DNA of 64,000 nt from Paramecium octaurelia (GCA_905182995.1 CAJJDP010000114.1:1772-65771), one strand, 5' to 3'; positions 24,405-37,287 are shown, counted from the first letter of the stretch. Notes: generated by a model from the letters alone, not told the origin. Program-made: numbers and translations.

Positions 24405-26371
24405 ATGGCAGAATCTAGAGCATAATTTGAAAGCGAATTAAAAAAAAGGTTGAGTCTGAAATCCCCTCATGAAGAACAAACATTATTAAAATCATTTCAA
24501 TACTATGACCTTAAATAATCGAATGTTGTCAATTAGTAACAATTTGAAGCTGTTTTAGAAAAAGTTGGTATCACTCTACCAAAAGATGTATATAATAATA
24601 ATATTACATAGTAAATCACTTCTCTGTTCAAATATTATCAGTAGAACGGACAATTGAATTACAAAAGTTTTATCTAGAGAGTTTACTAATCACCAGAATC
24701 AGCAGTATTCTACTTTTAAAAAAAAATGTGGGAAAATGGTTTAGATTTGTTTTTTGATTGGCTGGAGCAATTGCATTCCAAAGAGTATAACTACGCATAA
24801 TTTAAATACTTATTTTATTAATATCCTGAAGAGAAAGTTAGAGCTTTATTCCAATATTTCAACTAAAACAATGTTGTAAGAATAGATGAGGTAGTAGAAG
24901 CATTTAGAGGTGTTGTTAAACCTAGTGGTTTCAAAGTAGATTCATTTAATATCGATTAAATAATAGACATGTTTAAAGGAGACAAGACAAAAATTAGAAA
25001 ATATTTGCAAAGCTATATGAGATTCAAGAATATTAAGTTCTTATCACAAAGTTAATTTGATGAGTTCAACCACATTCTTGAATTAGGCAATATCAAGGCT
25101 TAATGGTTGGGAGAGAGGAGCACCATTTATACTCCAATTAGAAAGTTGGATTTTAATGAATTGGATTTAACGGAATTGAGAACAGCACTTGTTAAAAAAG
25201 GACCAAAGGCTTTTATCAATTTAAAAAAGCTATTGCTTCAAGCAGACGATGATTAAGATGGTTATTTGACTGAGAAATAGGTGTAAAAGGTCTTGAGAGA
25301 TTATAGATTTCCTTAATAAATTGGAGGTGTTAACATCTAAGATTTCTTCATTGAATTGCTTGGAGCATTTGACTAGCCTAATCTTGTTAAATAGATATTT
25401 GAGTAAATGGACATTGATATGGATGGAATAATACCATATTAATTATTAAAATAATGTTATCAAGCAAGAAATCATCCAGATGTTAAAAAATAAATAAAGA
25501 GTGAAACTGAATAACTTGCAGAGTTTTTAGATTCATATGATGCTCATCATAAAATGGGAAGCAAGAGTGTTACATTTGCAGAATTTTATGAATATTGCCA
25601 TATTCTGTATGCTTGTCAACCTGATTAATTTGAAAATAATCTCATCAATGTATTTACTTATGTTAGACCACCTCAATAATAAACTACTAGTGTTGCTCAA
25701 TATGCACCATTTGGAACTAGTGCTGAAAAAACAGATTATAGCACTGCATTAAGACCTTTAAGTAGCTAATAAGGCCAAAGATAATAAAATATCAACCCTG
25801 CAGGGTTAACCTATGCCTAATAATAATTATAAAAAATTGATAATGTATTAGAGAAGTTGAAATCAAAAGGATATAGAGGCATAATCTATATGTTAAGGAA
25901 TATTACTCGCTATGATGCATAAGGGATATATAGCGGATTCAATTCCATAAGAGTTTAAGTTAATCAATAATACATTAAATAGATCTTAAATCAAAGTATC
26001 ATATACAAATTATATTATAGAAAATGAAATTTCTATGGCAGCATTTTTAGAAAAGATCTTAGGGGAATTCTAAAATTGGAGATTGAATTTAGTTCAAATG
26101 GCCTTCAGAAAATTATAGTCGACTAATTTTGAGGATATGAAAAGTATCAAATAATATAATTCTAGAAAACTTTCTTGCCAGACCTAGACAAAAAATGTCT
26201 GATGATGAAGTCTTGATAGATTTCTTGGATACTTTTCATAGCCATCATCAGTTATTTAATTCTAATAATGTATCGTAATAAGAATTTGAATAATATTATC
26301 ACATAATGAGTTTTTGTGTAACTGATGATAGAGAATTTGAAGTTGCCGTTAAAAGTGGTTGGATGGTTTGA
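24405..26371 (+). CDS. Calcyphosin-like EF-hand calcium-binding protein, 639 residues
   Basis: ATG at 24405 (MAESRAQFESELKKRL) to TGA 26369-26371 with introns 25996-26020 (25 nt) and 26144-26165 (22 nt) leaves 640 codons. The middle contains KKGPKAFINLKKLLLQADDD, the pattern that opens calcyphosin-type EF-hand domains. It is followed by two canonical calcium loops: DDDQDGYLTEKQ (near residue 280) and DIDMDGIIPYQL (near residue 336). A second, more degenerate module starts at LEKLKSKGYRGIIYMLRNI. The end, DREFEVAVKSGWMV, also matches such proteins. It probably acts as a calcium sensor, perhaps in cilia, where long calcyphosin-like proteins occur; location is inference. The linker around residues 430-490 is Gln/Pro-rich. 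Confidence 0.85.
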
Positions 26372-27223
26372 TTCTTGCATTTTCACAATTCAACAATTAT
26401 ATTTTAATTAAGTTTAATTTATATTACAAAATTCAAATAATATTCATTCCCTTCATTGTGATTCTTGCTTTTAATAATTGATATACATTAAGAATAAGAT
26501 AATCTGTGCTAATTATATATCAATAAATTTAGCTTTTTAAGCTACTCCATTCTTACCACATAAAAATTAAAAACTATTGCTTATAAGCCTCTTTTACTAA
26601 TTTTGATGAGGGTAAAAAATAACAAATTAAAGAATGAATTGATAAAAGTTTCAACTCCATATAATTCCTATAGATCTGTATTTCTAATCTAATTGATTTA
26701 GAATTATAATAATCACAATTAAATATAGTTTGAGGATATTCTAGGTTTCAGGATGAAAAAAACAATCTTAGTAAATTACAAAAATTAGAATCTCAACTTC
26801 TAATTAAAACAATTATAACTGAAATTTGAATCTCATTTCAGTCATAAATACTTTAATGTTAGTAACTTTTATAATTTAATTATTCATAGGTTTGTAACTT
26901 GCAAAAGATTTCTGCATAATAACTGATTAGAATTTAGGATTAATAACACGACATCAAATTTATCTTTAAATCTATACCATACGATGAAGTTTTTCAATGT
27001 CAGCAAGTGGTAGCAAATCTTAAAATGAGTTTCCTTATATTAATATTATTAGTTTTGTTATGTATTAGATTAATATTCAATTAATCAGTCATACTGAATT
27101 TAGAAAAATATTTAATTCTATTGATTGATTTAATAAAGATATACAAAAGTTATTCTGTTATCATTTAATGAGTGTTGGAATTCAGACTGAAGAATTTATA
27201 TAATTTATATATATTTTATTAAA
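26372..27223. other. Gene-poor stretch with short protein-like fragments
   Basis: A frame at 26753-26923 (MKKTILVNYKNQNLNF) and an overlapping one (QDEKNNLSKLQKLESQ) look weakly coding but are short and conflict with each other. I see no complete gene. A promoter for the RING gene must lie near the right end. Confidence 0.35.
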
Positions 27224-28000
27224 ATGGATGATTTAATCATTTCAGAAAGGCTAGTAGAAATCTAAGAGTAGTGTAAAAAGATCAGCAGTTCACTAAATTC
27301 AATTTAATTGTACTTAAATATCTAATTAATCATTGTCATAATTTATATTTCATTACCTTGGTTGTATGAATATTAAAAGGCATCGATTTTTTATTTGATT
27401 TGGAGATTGTTACAATACTCTTTTCATCTATTTAGTGTTATCAAAATAAAAAAAACCGTAGACATAATCTCTGAAGGCTCAAGATAATTTATTGAATAAT
27501 TGAATGATTAAATTGATGTTTGGGCTGCAGTAAAGGGAAATCATGGAGCATTAAGCAAATGCAATGAATTTATCTATATCATAATGTTTGGGTTAGGGAA
27601 TATAGTGTTGCTATAAAATACACTCTTGCTTAGTAAATGGATTTTAGTTGTTCAATTAATTTTTGGATGGATTGTATTGGCAATATTTGCACTTGGTTTA
27701 CTAGCTATATGTTTTATAATGCCCTTTTTGATATATAGAGTTAATCGTTAGAGAAGAGAAGAAGAAAGAAGAAGATAAGAGCAAGCAATTAGATTAATCG
27801 GAACTTAAATCAAATATTCTGATTTGAATAGTCAAACCTTCTAACCTTGCTATATTTGTTTATAACCTTATAATAACGATGATCTAATTGTTACATTATC
27901 CTGCAATCCAAATCATGTATTTCATTCAGAATGTATTCGGCCATGGGCTGAAATAAATGATACATGTCCTGTTTGTAGATAGAGATTATAATAATAATGA
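27224..28000 (+). CDS. RING-H2 membrane E3 ubiquitin ligase, 258 residues
   Basis: One intronless frame runs from ATG 27224 (MDDLIISERLVEIQEQCKKI) to TGA 27998-28000, 259 codons. Residues around 30-75 and 145-195 hold hydrophobic segments, giving two to four membrane passes. A basic Arg/Glu-rich stretch (RQRREEERRRQEQ) lies on the presumed cytosolic side. The C-terminal RING-H2 (about residues 207-253) shows CYICLQPY, HVFHSECIRPW and CPVCR with the C3H2C3 spacing. It would recruit an E2 enzyme and ubiquitinate membrane-associated substrates. The 3' end converges on the MORN gene, 52 bp away. Confidence 0.9.
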
Positions 28001-28052
28001 TTAGTTAAAAACTTTATTACTATATTCACAAAAGATGATATCAGATTTGATT

Positions 28053-29442
28053 TCATAGTTATATTTTCTATAATTTAAATCTTCCACTTCTAAGAGTTTG
28101 CTTATAAGGAGACAATTTAACTAGTTATTCAATTTTTTAGTTGTTGGTAATCTAATTCGAATTTGATCTTTATTTTTATTATAGAATTGGTATTTTACAA
28201 CTTCCCATTGATTGCGTTCGACTTCTTGTTTGGATAATCGGTGGAGCCTTTTTTTATAGTTAGAGACTTCGTTTCATGGGAGTATAATCATTATTTTATG
28301 GTTTACTCTCCACATTTAAGGTCTTCAAACGACATTATTGAGAACTTTTTTAAATAGTCTTGAGATTATTCTCGTTTTTTGTTTCAGCTCCAGAAGTTAC
28401 AGTTTCTTCTTCTAATTCTTAAATTTCATCAATGTTGTTGAACTTCCATTTCCTGGTTGTCGTTTCTTGAGTTTTCATTTTCTATTAAAATCTAAATCTT
28501 GTGTTTGATTTTTCCACTTAGACTCCTCGATCCCATTCTCCCTTATAAAAGATAACTCCGTTTTAATACATCTCACCATACCCCTACCTATAATCATCAA
28601 AATAATTTCCTTTATAGACAGTCCCGTTGGACCACACAAATTCTCCGTATCCACATTTTTTATCGTTAGAATAGGCTCCCTCGTACCTATCAATTTTACC
28701 CTGAGTATTAGATTACCAAACTCCATGCCCATGTCTCATGCCATCCATGAAGAAACCTTCAATGAAATCAAACTGTACCTTAATATAAACTTCCATTTTT
28801 CCAATAATATTCTCCATAGCCATCTGGCTTCCCATTTTTAAAACTGCCTGCATATTTGTCTCCATTAGCAAATAATTCCTCTCCTAATCCATGCTTCATA
28901 GATTGCAAAAAGTCTCCTGTATATTAATCCCCTGACTTATGAGCTCAAAAATACCATTTTCAGATTAATACACTCCTTTCCCTTCAACAAATCCATTATT
29001 CCACTCACCCTTATACGAAGTATTTTATCCAAACCATTCTCCATAACCACACTTCTTGCCCTCTACCCAATTTCCTTTGTAACTCTCTCCATTAGCCCAA
29101 ACATATTCTCCATAACCATTTTATTTATTGTTATCGTAGTTCCCGAAATACTCAGCTCCGCTTTAGAATTTTTCATAAGCAAGCCCACATTTTTTATCGT
29201 TTTGCCATTCTCCCACATAAATTCTTAGGGAGTCTAAAAGTTTTAAAATACCTAGATATAATATTCCCAAAACTACCTGTTCCGTGCTTCATTCCATTTA
29301 ACACCTATCCTATATAAACATAGCTATTATTTTGCTCAATCTTAAATCCTGGTTGCTATGAAAGTTTTTCTAAATCCACAATTTTTGCAATATCCTTGTT
29401 TTTACTCAATAATTCTCGTATCGTATCATCAAACATCTCCAT
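28053..29442 (-). CDS. MORN-repeat protein with basic tail, 439 residues
   Basis: ATG at 29442 (MEMFDDTIRELLSKNKDIAK) to TGA 28053-28055; introns 29252-29276 (25 nt), 28932-28954 (23 nt) and 28757-28778 (22 nt, ending AAG) leave 440 codons. About ten MORN units fill residues 45-310, for example YVGEWQNDKKCG, NGYGEYVWANGESYKGNW, KGVYQSENGDQYTGDF, DGYGEYYWKNGSLYQG and GYGEFVWSNGTVYKGNY. The last 130 residues are Lys/Gln/Ser-rich and probably disordered. MORN arrays typically tether proteins to membranes or to cortical and ciliary structures. The AAG intron removes two in-frame TGAs and keeps the MORN periodicity (LYQG followed by FFMDGMRHGHG). Confidence 0.9.
28757..28778 (-). other. 22-nt intron with an AAG 3' end (MORN gene)
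   Basis: GTACAGTTTGATTTC...TTGAAG contains two in-frame TGAs. Its removal joins SLYQG to FFMDGMRHGHG, exactly one MORN unit, and makes the whole model 440 codons. No TAG or CAG acceptor is available in range. Confidence 0.8.
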
Positions 29443-29781
29443 ATGAAATAATTATTAATAAAGTAATCAATAACAGAAGAATCAAAAAATAATTATGTCA
29501 TAACCTTAACTATTAAGTTCTCATTACAACATCAAAAATTCAATTGTATTATATTTTACATTAATATATTATAATAGATCTAATACTATTAGAATATAAA
29601 ACATGAGAGAAACTAATTTTAATTTTATTAAAAATGTTCTACAACCTTTATTTTAGTTGCATTAATTGTATGGATCTTTTTTAAGCAATAGTGTTTAATA
29701 AAACATGTTGATTTATATGAAGGTCATAGCAAGAATGATATTAATCAGATTAACTGCTATTTTATAAATAATTAATTTAAA
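29443..29781. other. Intergenic stretch between divergent genes
   Basis: It lies between the start of the minus MORN gene and the start of the next plus gene. Short A/T runs only; no gene recognised. Confidence 0.4.
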
Positions 29782-30622
29782 ATGTAACAAAACATAGTGT
29801 TTGATATCTCCTCAGAGAATAGCTCATCATCAGACGAGGATGAGTTCATAAAAATTGATTAACAAAATAGCTCAGTAACTTACTCTTACAAGCCTAATAG
29901 ATCTTAAGCATTAGAGCTCCTAATTTATTCGATAGTGATACTCCCCAAGAATTCCAATAAATCCCAGAAGCCACACATTCGCTCAGAAAACAGCACACTG
30001 TCACTTTCGAAACTTTGAACACTAATGAAGGTGAAAGAAGATAGTTAAACAAATGGAATTTGTCAGAAAAAGAAAATAGAAATCGTAACTCTTTTACAAT
30101 CACAACTGAATTAACTGAAAAAGATAAGGGGAATTGTAAAAAGAATGTGAATGAAAGTTTTGAGTATCTTCAAAAGCAGAAATCTAGTTAATAATAACAA
30201 ATTAAGTCCAATACATGTAATTAGTTGTTATTAATTACAACCTAGACAAATAACCCTGTTAGCCAAAAAGAGTCTCTAACATCAACTATTCATCAATTGA
30301 TAATTTTTAGAATTAATCAATGGCTTAGAAATTATTAGAATTGGATTTACCTGCTCTTATTTCCTAAATTACAAATAAGAGAAGAGTTAATAATAATAAC
30401 AACAACAATAATAATATTAATAATAATCATAATAATAGTTTTCATAATCATAATAGTAATTTCTACAATTCAAATCCCAAGTAATTTTATGATAGTATAA
30501 GTTAGCTAGACCCTAGATGTCTCAAAAGTAAGGATGTATTGTTAGATAATCATTTAATAAATAAGGGTCCCAAGGAGATATACCAATTGTGCAATAAACA
30601 AGAGAAAGATCTATCACAATGA
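29782..30622 (+). CDS. Ser/Asn-rich hypothetical protein, about 261 residues
   Basis: Start at an ATG at about 29782 (MQQNIVFDISSENSSSSDED), stop TGA 30620-30622. Introns 29875-29900 (26 nt) and 30217-30245 (29 nt) join frames that otherwise break; the start is given to within one base. The protein begins with an acidic Ser cluster, continues with Thr/Glu/Lys-rich sequence (THSLRKQHTVTFETLN) and holds a run of nine Asn followed by Asn/His-rich sequence. No domain is recognised. The low complexity suggests a disordered protein. A head-to-tail neighbour follows 120 bp downstream. Confidence 0.65.
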
Positions 30623-30742
30623 TTTTACGACAACCAGGGAAGATTGTTAATTAAAAGTAGTTAAAAAGCAATAGCATTGCTTTGAGAAAATGAAGATATA
30701 TTGTTTTTTCTTTTAATTATTATTAATTATTTTTTTAATTAA

Positions 30743-32092
30743 ATGAATTGTCTTTTCTGTTAGCCGATTCGGATGACTTTATATGGCAATAACTTCGAAG
30801 AAATGCAGTGTAAAGGTAGACTGAAATTAAATTAATTATCAAGAAAGTATCCTTACCAGAGAGGATCACTAATTCTCTTTATAATAAATATGCTGAATCA
30901 CAAAATTACTATTTTACAAAGGATATCAATGAAATCATTTTGGATCAACCCACCAAACCGAACATAGTGTTCAAAGTATATATTCACAATATTTAACTAG
31001 GACTTAGCGTTGTTGGATGAGGATGTTGAATATATGAAAAAAATATATCAACCTCATTGTTTAGACAATAAAATGGAAGTTCTAACAGAATTTTACAAAG
31101 TACTAATTTATTTAATCTCTTAGTTTCACAATGATTTACCTAGATGGGCCGTATCAAGTTCCATTGTTAATATTTTGAATGAATATTACAATTTAAAAAG
31201 AAAGCTCGAATATTACAAAATTTAGAAAATAATCGATGAGGAAAACAAGAACAATCCAGAAAAACCCCCAAAAGGCATTGTAGGAGATTAGCCAATCTAA
31301 ACAGAAAGCACGCCTCCTTCTCACACCATTGAAAGTGGAATCATAGTTGGAAATGTACTTGATGAATTACAAAACACTCCTTCTTATTCAAAACACAATT
31401 AAGAAAAATAAAATCGGAAAGTGAACAACAACAATGATATTCATCAATAACTCTTAAAAATTGAAAAATTAAAGACTGAAAGACAATAAGACAATAATAA
31501 CATTATCAAAGAATTCAAATTATAATAAATTCTTACAACTGATAAAATGAAAAATATTAAATAATTAATAACATCTTAAAAAAGACAGTTAAAAATCATT
31601 CATCCTGATTAATGCGGCGAATTGGATCCACCAAAACCAAAACTAAAACATCAACAAATCTTAGACTAATGTATTTTATATATTTATGAAGTACATAAAA
31701 GAGTAAATGAAAAGATCTAATTAAAGAAAAGAAATGTAGTACAAAATAAAGATCCCTCCAGAGAAATCAAGAGTGTGCATTTTGGTGAAGATAAAAAGGA
31801 AAACTTTTTTAAGTCGCCCAGGAATATGAAGACTTAATGTACTTCCAAAATGACACCTAAATCCAATAGCAAAGTAGGCAAGACTCAGACCTTCCACGAT
31901 ACTTCATCAAGGTAATATCTTTTGTACCTATTTATTAGAAAACCTATCAACAACCTCTTATCAACGAGGAATATTGGAGCAAAGACTTGTCATTAAATAA
32001 GTAATAACATCAAATCAAAAATGCCATAAAAACCTATATCATTTAAAACTCTTACTACCCCAAGATCTGTCTAATAAAAGTTACAATTATGA
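30743..32092 (+). CDS. Hypothetical protein with a J-domain-like HPD segment, 421 residues
   Basis: ATG at 30743 (MNCLFCQPIRMTLYGNNFEE) to TGA 32090-32092. Introns 30816-30847 (32 nt, ending AAG), 30976-31000 (25 nt) and 31912-31938 (27 nt) leave 422 codons. Residues near 60-180 are helical (LLDEDVEYMKKIYQPHCLDN, LPRWAVSSSIVNILNEYYN). Around residues 255-310 the sequence QLKIIHPDQCGELDPPKPK and QQILDQCILYIYEVHKRVNE resembles the HPD loop and following helix of a J domain, but the rest of that fold is not clear. If real it would stimulate an Hsp70. The C-terminus is Lys/Ser/Thr-rich. Confidence 0.7.
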
Positions 32093-32254
32093 AAAAAGTG
32101 AATCAATTATATTAAAATATCTAATAAAATTCATATTCAATTTATATATAATATAGTTTTATTCTTTAAATTATCAATTATTTTGTCATACAATTTCTAA
32201 CTTTCATTTATTTCGAAATTATTAATTTTATTTATGTTAATTAAATTGTATTGC

Positions 32255-32980
32255 TCATCCAACTTTAGTACACACTTACAATCTATTATATATTATTAAA
32301 ATACATTAAGAATTTTCATTAAACCATGTTCCATCTAAATCTATGTATTCTATCACCTTCTCATTTTTAATTGTATGCTATATAATCCTATCAATAAAGT
32401 CTATATCCATGGTTTTATTGCCAAAATTTTAGCAAATCCTTACTTTAGAATCTTATTTTAAAATAAAATACACGTATTCTCCTGCCAATTCCTTCAAATT
32501 GGCTTCCTCCTCTTTTCTTGTGAACTTCTTACTCTGCACTAAAATATTATAGGTATTATTTTCATCATCAAGTTTGTGGCATATTGACAATAAAATGTAA
32601 TCAGAATGGAAATTGTAATAAAACAATTAGTTCATTCCAAGTTAGAAATCATTAATTTATTTCACATTCATGTTTGTTAGATGAGAGTAATTATTCTGAT
32701 TGTTGATGAATACTGCGTGCGTTTCTCCGATTGTTTAAATATTTTGTTGAACGTAATTACCCCTTATCGGTTTATGATTTAAACCAAATTTCAATTCTAT
32801 TTAATATGGGGTACGATTTATAGAGGATTTCCATTATTAAAATCTCCATTTCCAAAGGTCTCTTTTGATTATTTAGGCTAGTGTTAAGGCTTTTAGGGGT
32901 TGAGTGAAATAGTATTTGTAGAGAGAGTAATTTGTGATTAAAAACAAGGAACTCCATCCTATGATTGATGAAATTAACAT
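32255..32980 (-). CDS. Hypothetical protein, 241 residues
   Basis: An intronless frame runs from ATG 32980 (MLISSIIGWSSLFLITNYSL) to TGA 32255-32257, 242 codons. The first 25 residues are hydrophobic and could be a signal anchor. The remainder is mixed alpha/beta in composition (GNYVQQNIQTIGETHAVFIN, NFHSDYILLSICHKLDDENN, ELAGEYVYFILKQDSKVRIC). I do not recognise the family. In the first 60 codons two other frames are also open, so the N-terminus is less certain than the rest. Its start codon lies 41 bp from that of the divergent COG3 gene. Confidence 0.6.
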
Positions 32981-33021
32981 TTTAATTTTGTTAATACATA
33001 TATAAATATTCTTAAATAATT
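32981..33021. promoter_or_regulatory. 41-bp divergent intergenic region
   Basis: Only 41 bp separate the start codons of the minus gene (32980) and COG3 (33022). It is almost pure A/T. Any promoter elements must sit here or inside the coding regions. Confidence 0.4.
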
Positions 33022-35662
33022 ATGTAAATCAATATTGTATAATGGGAATAGAGCAATGCCTTAACACCATAGGAATAAGCAATTATAGATGAAATGGATA
33101 GTTAGCAGCAAAAGGGTTAACAAGAGAAAGAGAAGACAACTAATTTTTAATTTTATAAGAGACGAGATAAGAAAAATGATGACTTCTTTCGATTGGAAAC
33201 GATCTAAGGATAATATTAATAGAAATTATCTTCATTACAAAGCATAACACAAAATTTAGAGACAATTTGTGATTAATTGAAAAAATTAAATGATGATAAA
33301 GACAAGATTGTCCAAAAAATTAGTCAATTTCATCAAGAAGCTAATGTTCACATCAATGAATAAAAAGAATTATTGGAATACCAATTTCAAATTTAAGAAA
33401 ACATTCAATATTACTATAACATCTAAAAAATTTCAAGGGATTTAGAGAATGATGACAAAAAGGAAATAAATTATTAAGTGTTGATCAGCGAGATTCAAGA
33501 AGGTATAATTTTCTTTTCTTCAAAACCCAACTATTATCAAAGTGACAAATGCATTCTTTAATATCAATAATTGAAGAAACGATTATTAGGCACTTGCAAA
33601 AGTTCTTTAATGAAGCTTTTAAACAAAGAATCATAATTTATCAATTAAAAGTTTTCTCAATTAAAAGACTTAATTTGTGTCTTTTATCCTCCAAGGTTTT
33701 TTGGCTATTCAGATTTCAATGCTGATGACAATCATATCCTTCAACCAAATCCATTAAAGCTATAATTTTTATAAATTATTTTCCCTTAATTGATTCCATA
33801 ATTGAAATTCAAGGATCCTTAAATTAAAAATAACTATTAATATGAAGAGGAATTTTTAAAATTCAACATAACAGAATAAATGAAGGATCTGTTTCTTTAC
33901 ATTGAATCTCAAATATAGGGTGATTAGGATCTATATTCATTGTATAATGATGTATTTTTATAGTACAATTTTTACAATAGATTAAATTTACACTAATAAA
34001 TCAATGACTTGATTAACAAGTAATCAAGCAATCTTAATTAAACAGGTCAGATTTTGCATAAAATAAATTAGAGTTTAATATAGCAAAAAAAATTAGTTAG
34101 TAATTAACACTTATAGAAGTAGTAAGAAATACTAATATTCGAAGCTTTATGTGGTATTATATTTGAAACAACAGTAATTGAATCATTTTATTCAAGAATG
34201 TTTTTCAGATTAAATTTAAGGATTGTTAAGGAAAATGATAAATAACACCTATCAAGAATACTTGATAATTACTATTAGACAATGAGAATATTTTTATAGA
34301 AGATCTATAATTTAGATTAATTAGTCATGATTAGTGAATCGTTATTGCAATTGAAAAATCACACAGCAAAAGTGTTTTAGAAAATAAAAGAGAATTCATT
34401 GGATGAAAAAGATTATTTGTTTCCGATATTTTAAATTATCTCATAAGGAAAAGTATTGAAACAATTTATATTTATAGGATTAAAACTAAATAGTGGAGTG
34501 TTTTTAGAACTACTTAAACATCTTTACCAACTTGTTTCTGGAAAAAATAAATTTAGACATCATTCACAAATCTATTTAATCATCTTAGGTTTAAATTCAA
34601 TAGAAAATATATTCTTATTCCCCAAAAGATTACATCAGATAAAAATAAAAATTAGTGATTCATAAGTTTCTAAAAACCTAACCTATTCCAAAAGGGTACG
34701 AAATCTAAAGAAGTGATCTTTACCCAGCTGTGATATTTGGATTAGATCTGATAACTAAAATGTAAAGATCAGTCGATTAAGTGATATTCAGATAATTGGC
34801 GGGTGAAACACTAAGGGAAATAAATTCTCAGTTGAAATTAGTTGCAGAATAATTTGATGTAAACCAATTTTGATATTTTAGGTTAAATTTGATAGCTACG
34901 TGTTTTATTTAAAGAACATCATCTATTTATGTGATGGATTGGCATAATTAGGTGGAGACTACATAGTAAAGGAGAGTGAACTTGATTTTAGTGAAACTAA
35001 AGCAGTTTTACTCTAATTAATAACAGGATAATTGAGGCCTGAAATTTAATGGATAGAATTGAGGTCTCCTGAGAAATTATGGACTTACATTACAAACTTC
35101 TTTCAATTTGTATATAAGGGCATGCCCAAAATTAATTCATATGAAGTTGATTGGAAGAATAACCTTATGAATCAAAAGAATTTGATGCTATTTTAGTTTG
35201 TTAAAGACATGACTTTTATTGTTGCCAAAACACTAATTTAATATATTAGAAACTATTAATATTTATAACATAAATTGGTAGAAGGTAAAAGTTGATATAA
35301 AATTAATAGAAAAGGACGAATAGAAATTGGGGTAGGCACAAAAGGATTTCAATTTACTGATCTCATAAGGGCAGATCAAGAGATCTTATTCCCTTTTTTA
35401 TGAAAATATTATCGATTTTATTTAAGAGATCAACCTTAAACTCAACAACTTTTTAGATAAAAACACTTTTGATTAGATATAAGTAATAATTTATTTAGAA
35501 TTTTAGATTTAAATTAGGGAAATCATATAGAATTCCTTATCATTGCTGAGTTAATTTTATATTATTGTTTCTAAACATTATGGAGGAGAGGAATACGAGC
35601 AATTCTAATTTCACTCTGCTGATGAGATAAGTAAATAAATAAAAATTGAATATTTTGATTGA
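33022..35662 (+). CDS. COG3: Conserved oligomeric Golgi complex subunit 3, about 855 residues
   Basis: ATG at 33022 (MQINIVQWEQSNALTPQEQA) to TGA 35660-35662. Introns 34453-34477 (25 nt), 34859-34881 (23 nt) and 35285-35309 (25 nt) leave 856 codons; a further in-frame 24-nt intron at 35483-35506 is possible. COG3 belongs to the COG tether that captures vesicles recycling within the Golgi. Evidence is the N-terminal coiled coil (QSITQNLETICDQLKKLNDD), then LISEIQEGIIFFSSKPNYY with a following helix, which matches the COG3 segment around its conserved HPNY motif, and a long helical C-terminus with LCGIIFETTVIESFYSR and RSDLYPAVIFGLDLI. Similarity was judged by eye; a general helical tether is the alternative. 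Confidence 0.75.
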
Positions 35663-35793
35663 GTACCTATTTCTAGATGACATATTAATTAAAACAACAT
35701 TTAATTTATATATATACTAAAAAATTTTAATAGAAAAAGGCCTCCAAAAAATCTTGTTTTACATTAATTAAAATAAGTATTTATATTAAAAGA

Positions 35794-37287
35794 ATGAATT
35801 CAGTTTGCAGAGAACATTAGTGTTAAATTGAATCCATAAACGAAAAAGGAAAGCCAATGTGTAGAATGTGCTATTAATAACTCAATGAAGTTGTATTAGA
35901 ATATTAAGGCAAAAAAAAATCTCTACTTAAAAAAAATTAGGAAGAAACTTTAGAAAAATTGAGGTAAGCCAAGAAAAAAATGATGGAAGCTTAAGAAATT
36001 CTGCATATTAGTCTGACTTCCCATGTTGAAACTATGACAAAAAAACGAGAAGCACTGTTGGGTTAATTTGCTGAATAAGAAAGAAAAGTAGAGGATTATT
36101 TAGATCAAGAATAAGATTTCGTTAATTTCAAATAGAACGGTAATAATATTACAGGGGATGATACTATAATAAAATTAATCTAAGAAGAAAAAAAAAATAT
36201 TTCTGAATTAGAAAAAGGGTTTTATGCTTTACTTTTAAAAGCTCTAAATGATTACTAGTTTAGTACAGGAGTATAACACCAAAATCAACAGTAAAATTAA
36301 CAATTAGTACAATTGCAGGAAATAAAGTAGATAACAGAAAAAATTTAATATCAATAATATGGATCAATTTCTGGTAAATCTAATGTTGATTATATTGCGT
36401 TTAATAAAGATAATAACATTATAGCCTATTCAGAGAGTTTTGAAATCCATTTCATCAAAATTTAAGATAACACTCTATAGACAATAAAATTTACTATAGA
36501 AGATGATGATATGTAATTAATTAATTGTGTGAAATTTGCTAGGTAAAGCAATGATATATATTATGGTTCTGATAATGGGTAATTAAATATTTGGATTTAA
36601 AATGATGAAAAATGGAAAAAATAAAAATAGATTAAAACCCATAATGGAAAGGGAATCCTTGATTTGAAGCTTAATGATGATGATTCTTAATTATTCTGCT
36701 CTGGAGAGGACAAAACTGTTGAAATTTACATAAAAAAATAGAACTATGATTTGGTAAAAGTGTAGACTATAGAACATAAAGAATTTACTTAGTTGAGTTC
36801 AATAGTATTCAATCCAATATCCAATGAACTAGTCTCTTGCTCTTATTCAAAATTATAGATATGGAGTATTAGCGATGACTATTAGTTTCATTCTAAATAA
36901 ATAATTGAAGGATTAGAACCAAGTAAAAGCAATAAAGTTTACATAATCAATCGTGAAATTTTCTTTGTGGCTTCTTAAAGCTAAATTTACTTTTATAAAA
37001 AAAATGATGAAGAAAAATACTTTAAAGTAGAAACAAGTACCATACTTGGAAATTAGAAATATCAATTACCATTTTGTTATGATTCAGATAGATAGATACT
37101 GCTGATTTAAAAGAAGGAAGGTTAAGAAGTTGATGTTTTGAGATTCAATTTAAATGAAAATAAGTTTGTTCATCAAATGTCTATTACTGGGGTATACAAT
37201 TAATTAGGAATCGCAAAATCTGGCGAATATATAATGTTATATAATAAGGCTGATGTTAATTTAATAACAGTTATGAAATAAGAATGA
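35794..37287 (+). CDS. Zinc-binding, coiled-coil and WD40 protein, 497 residues
   Basis: An intronless frame, ATG 35794 to TGA 37285-37287, 498 codons. The N-terminus MNSVCREHQCQIESINEKGK followed by CRMCYQQL has the C-H-C-C spacing of a small B-box-like zinc site. Residues 30-170 form a coiled coil (KKNQEETLEKLRQAKKKMME), and a Gln-rich linker follows. From about residue 195 there are WD40-type beta blades: YIAFNKDNNIIAYS, KFARQSNDIYYGSDNGQLNIW, SQLFCSGEDKTVEIY and LVSCSYSKLQIWSI. The family is large in Paramecium. The zinc and coiled-coil part suggests a ubiquitin-related or scaffolding role, but no RING is present. Confidence 0.85.

Noticed and set aside
32750..32830. Frameshift in the 32.3-33.0 kb minus gene
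   Set aside because: A different N-terminal frame looked more Ser/Pro/Gln-rich, but a full ORF from ATG 32980 exists without any break.
34680..34720. Apparent frameshift in COG3 near 34.7 kb
   Set aside because: A 25-nt GTA...TAG intron at 34453-34477 moves the downstream part into the coding frame, so no frameshift is needed.
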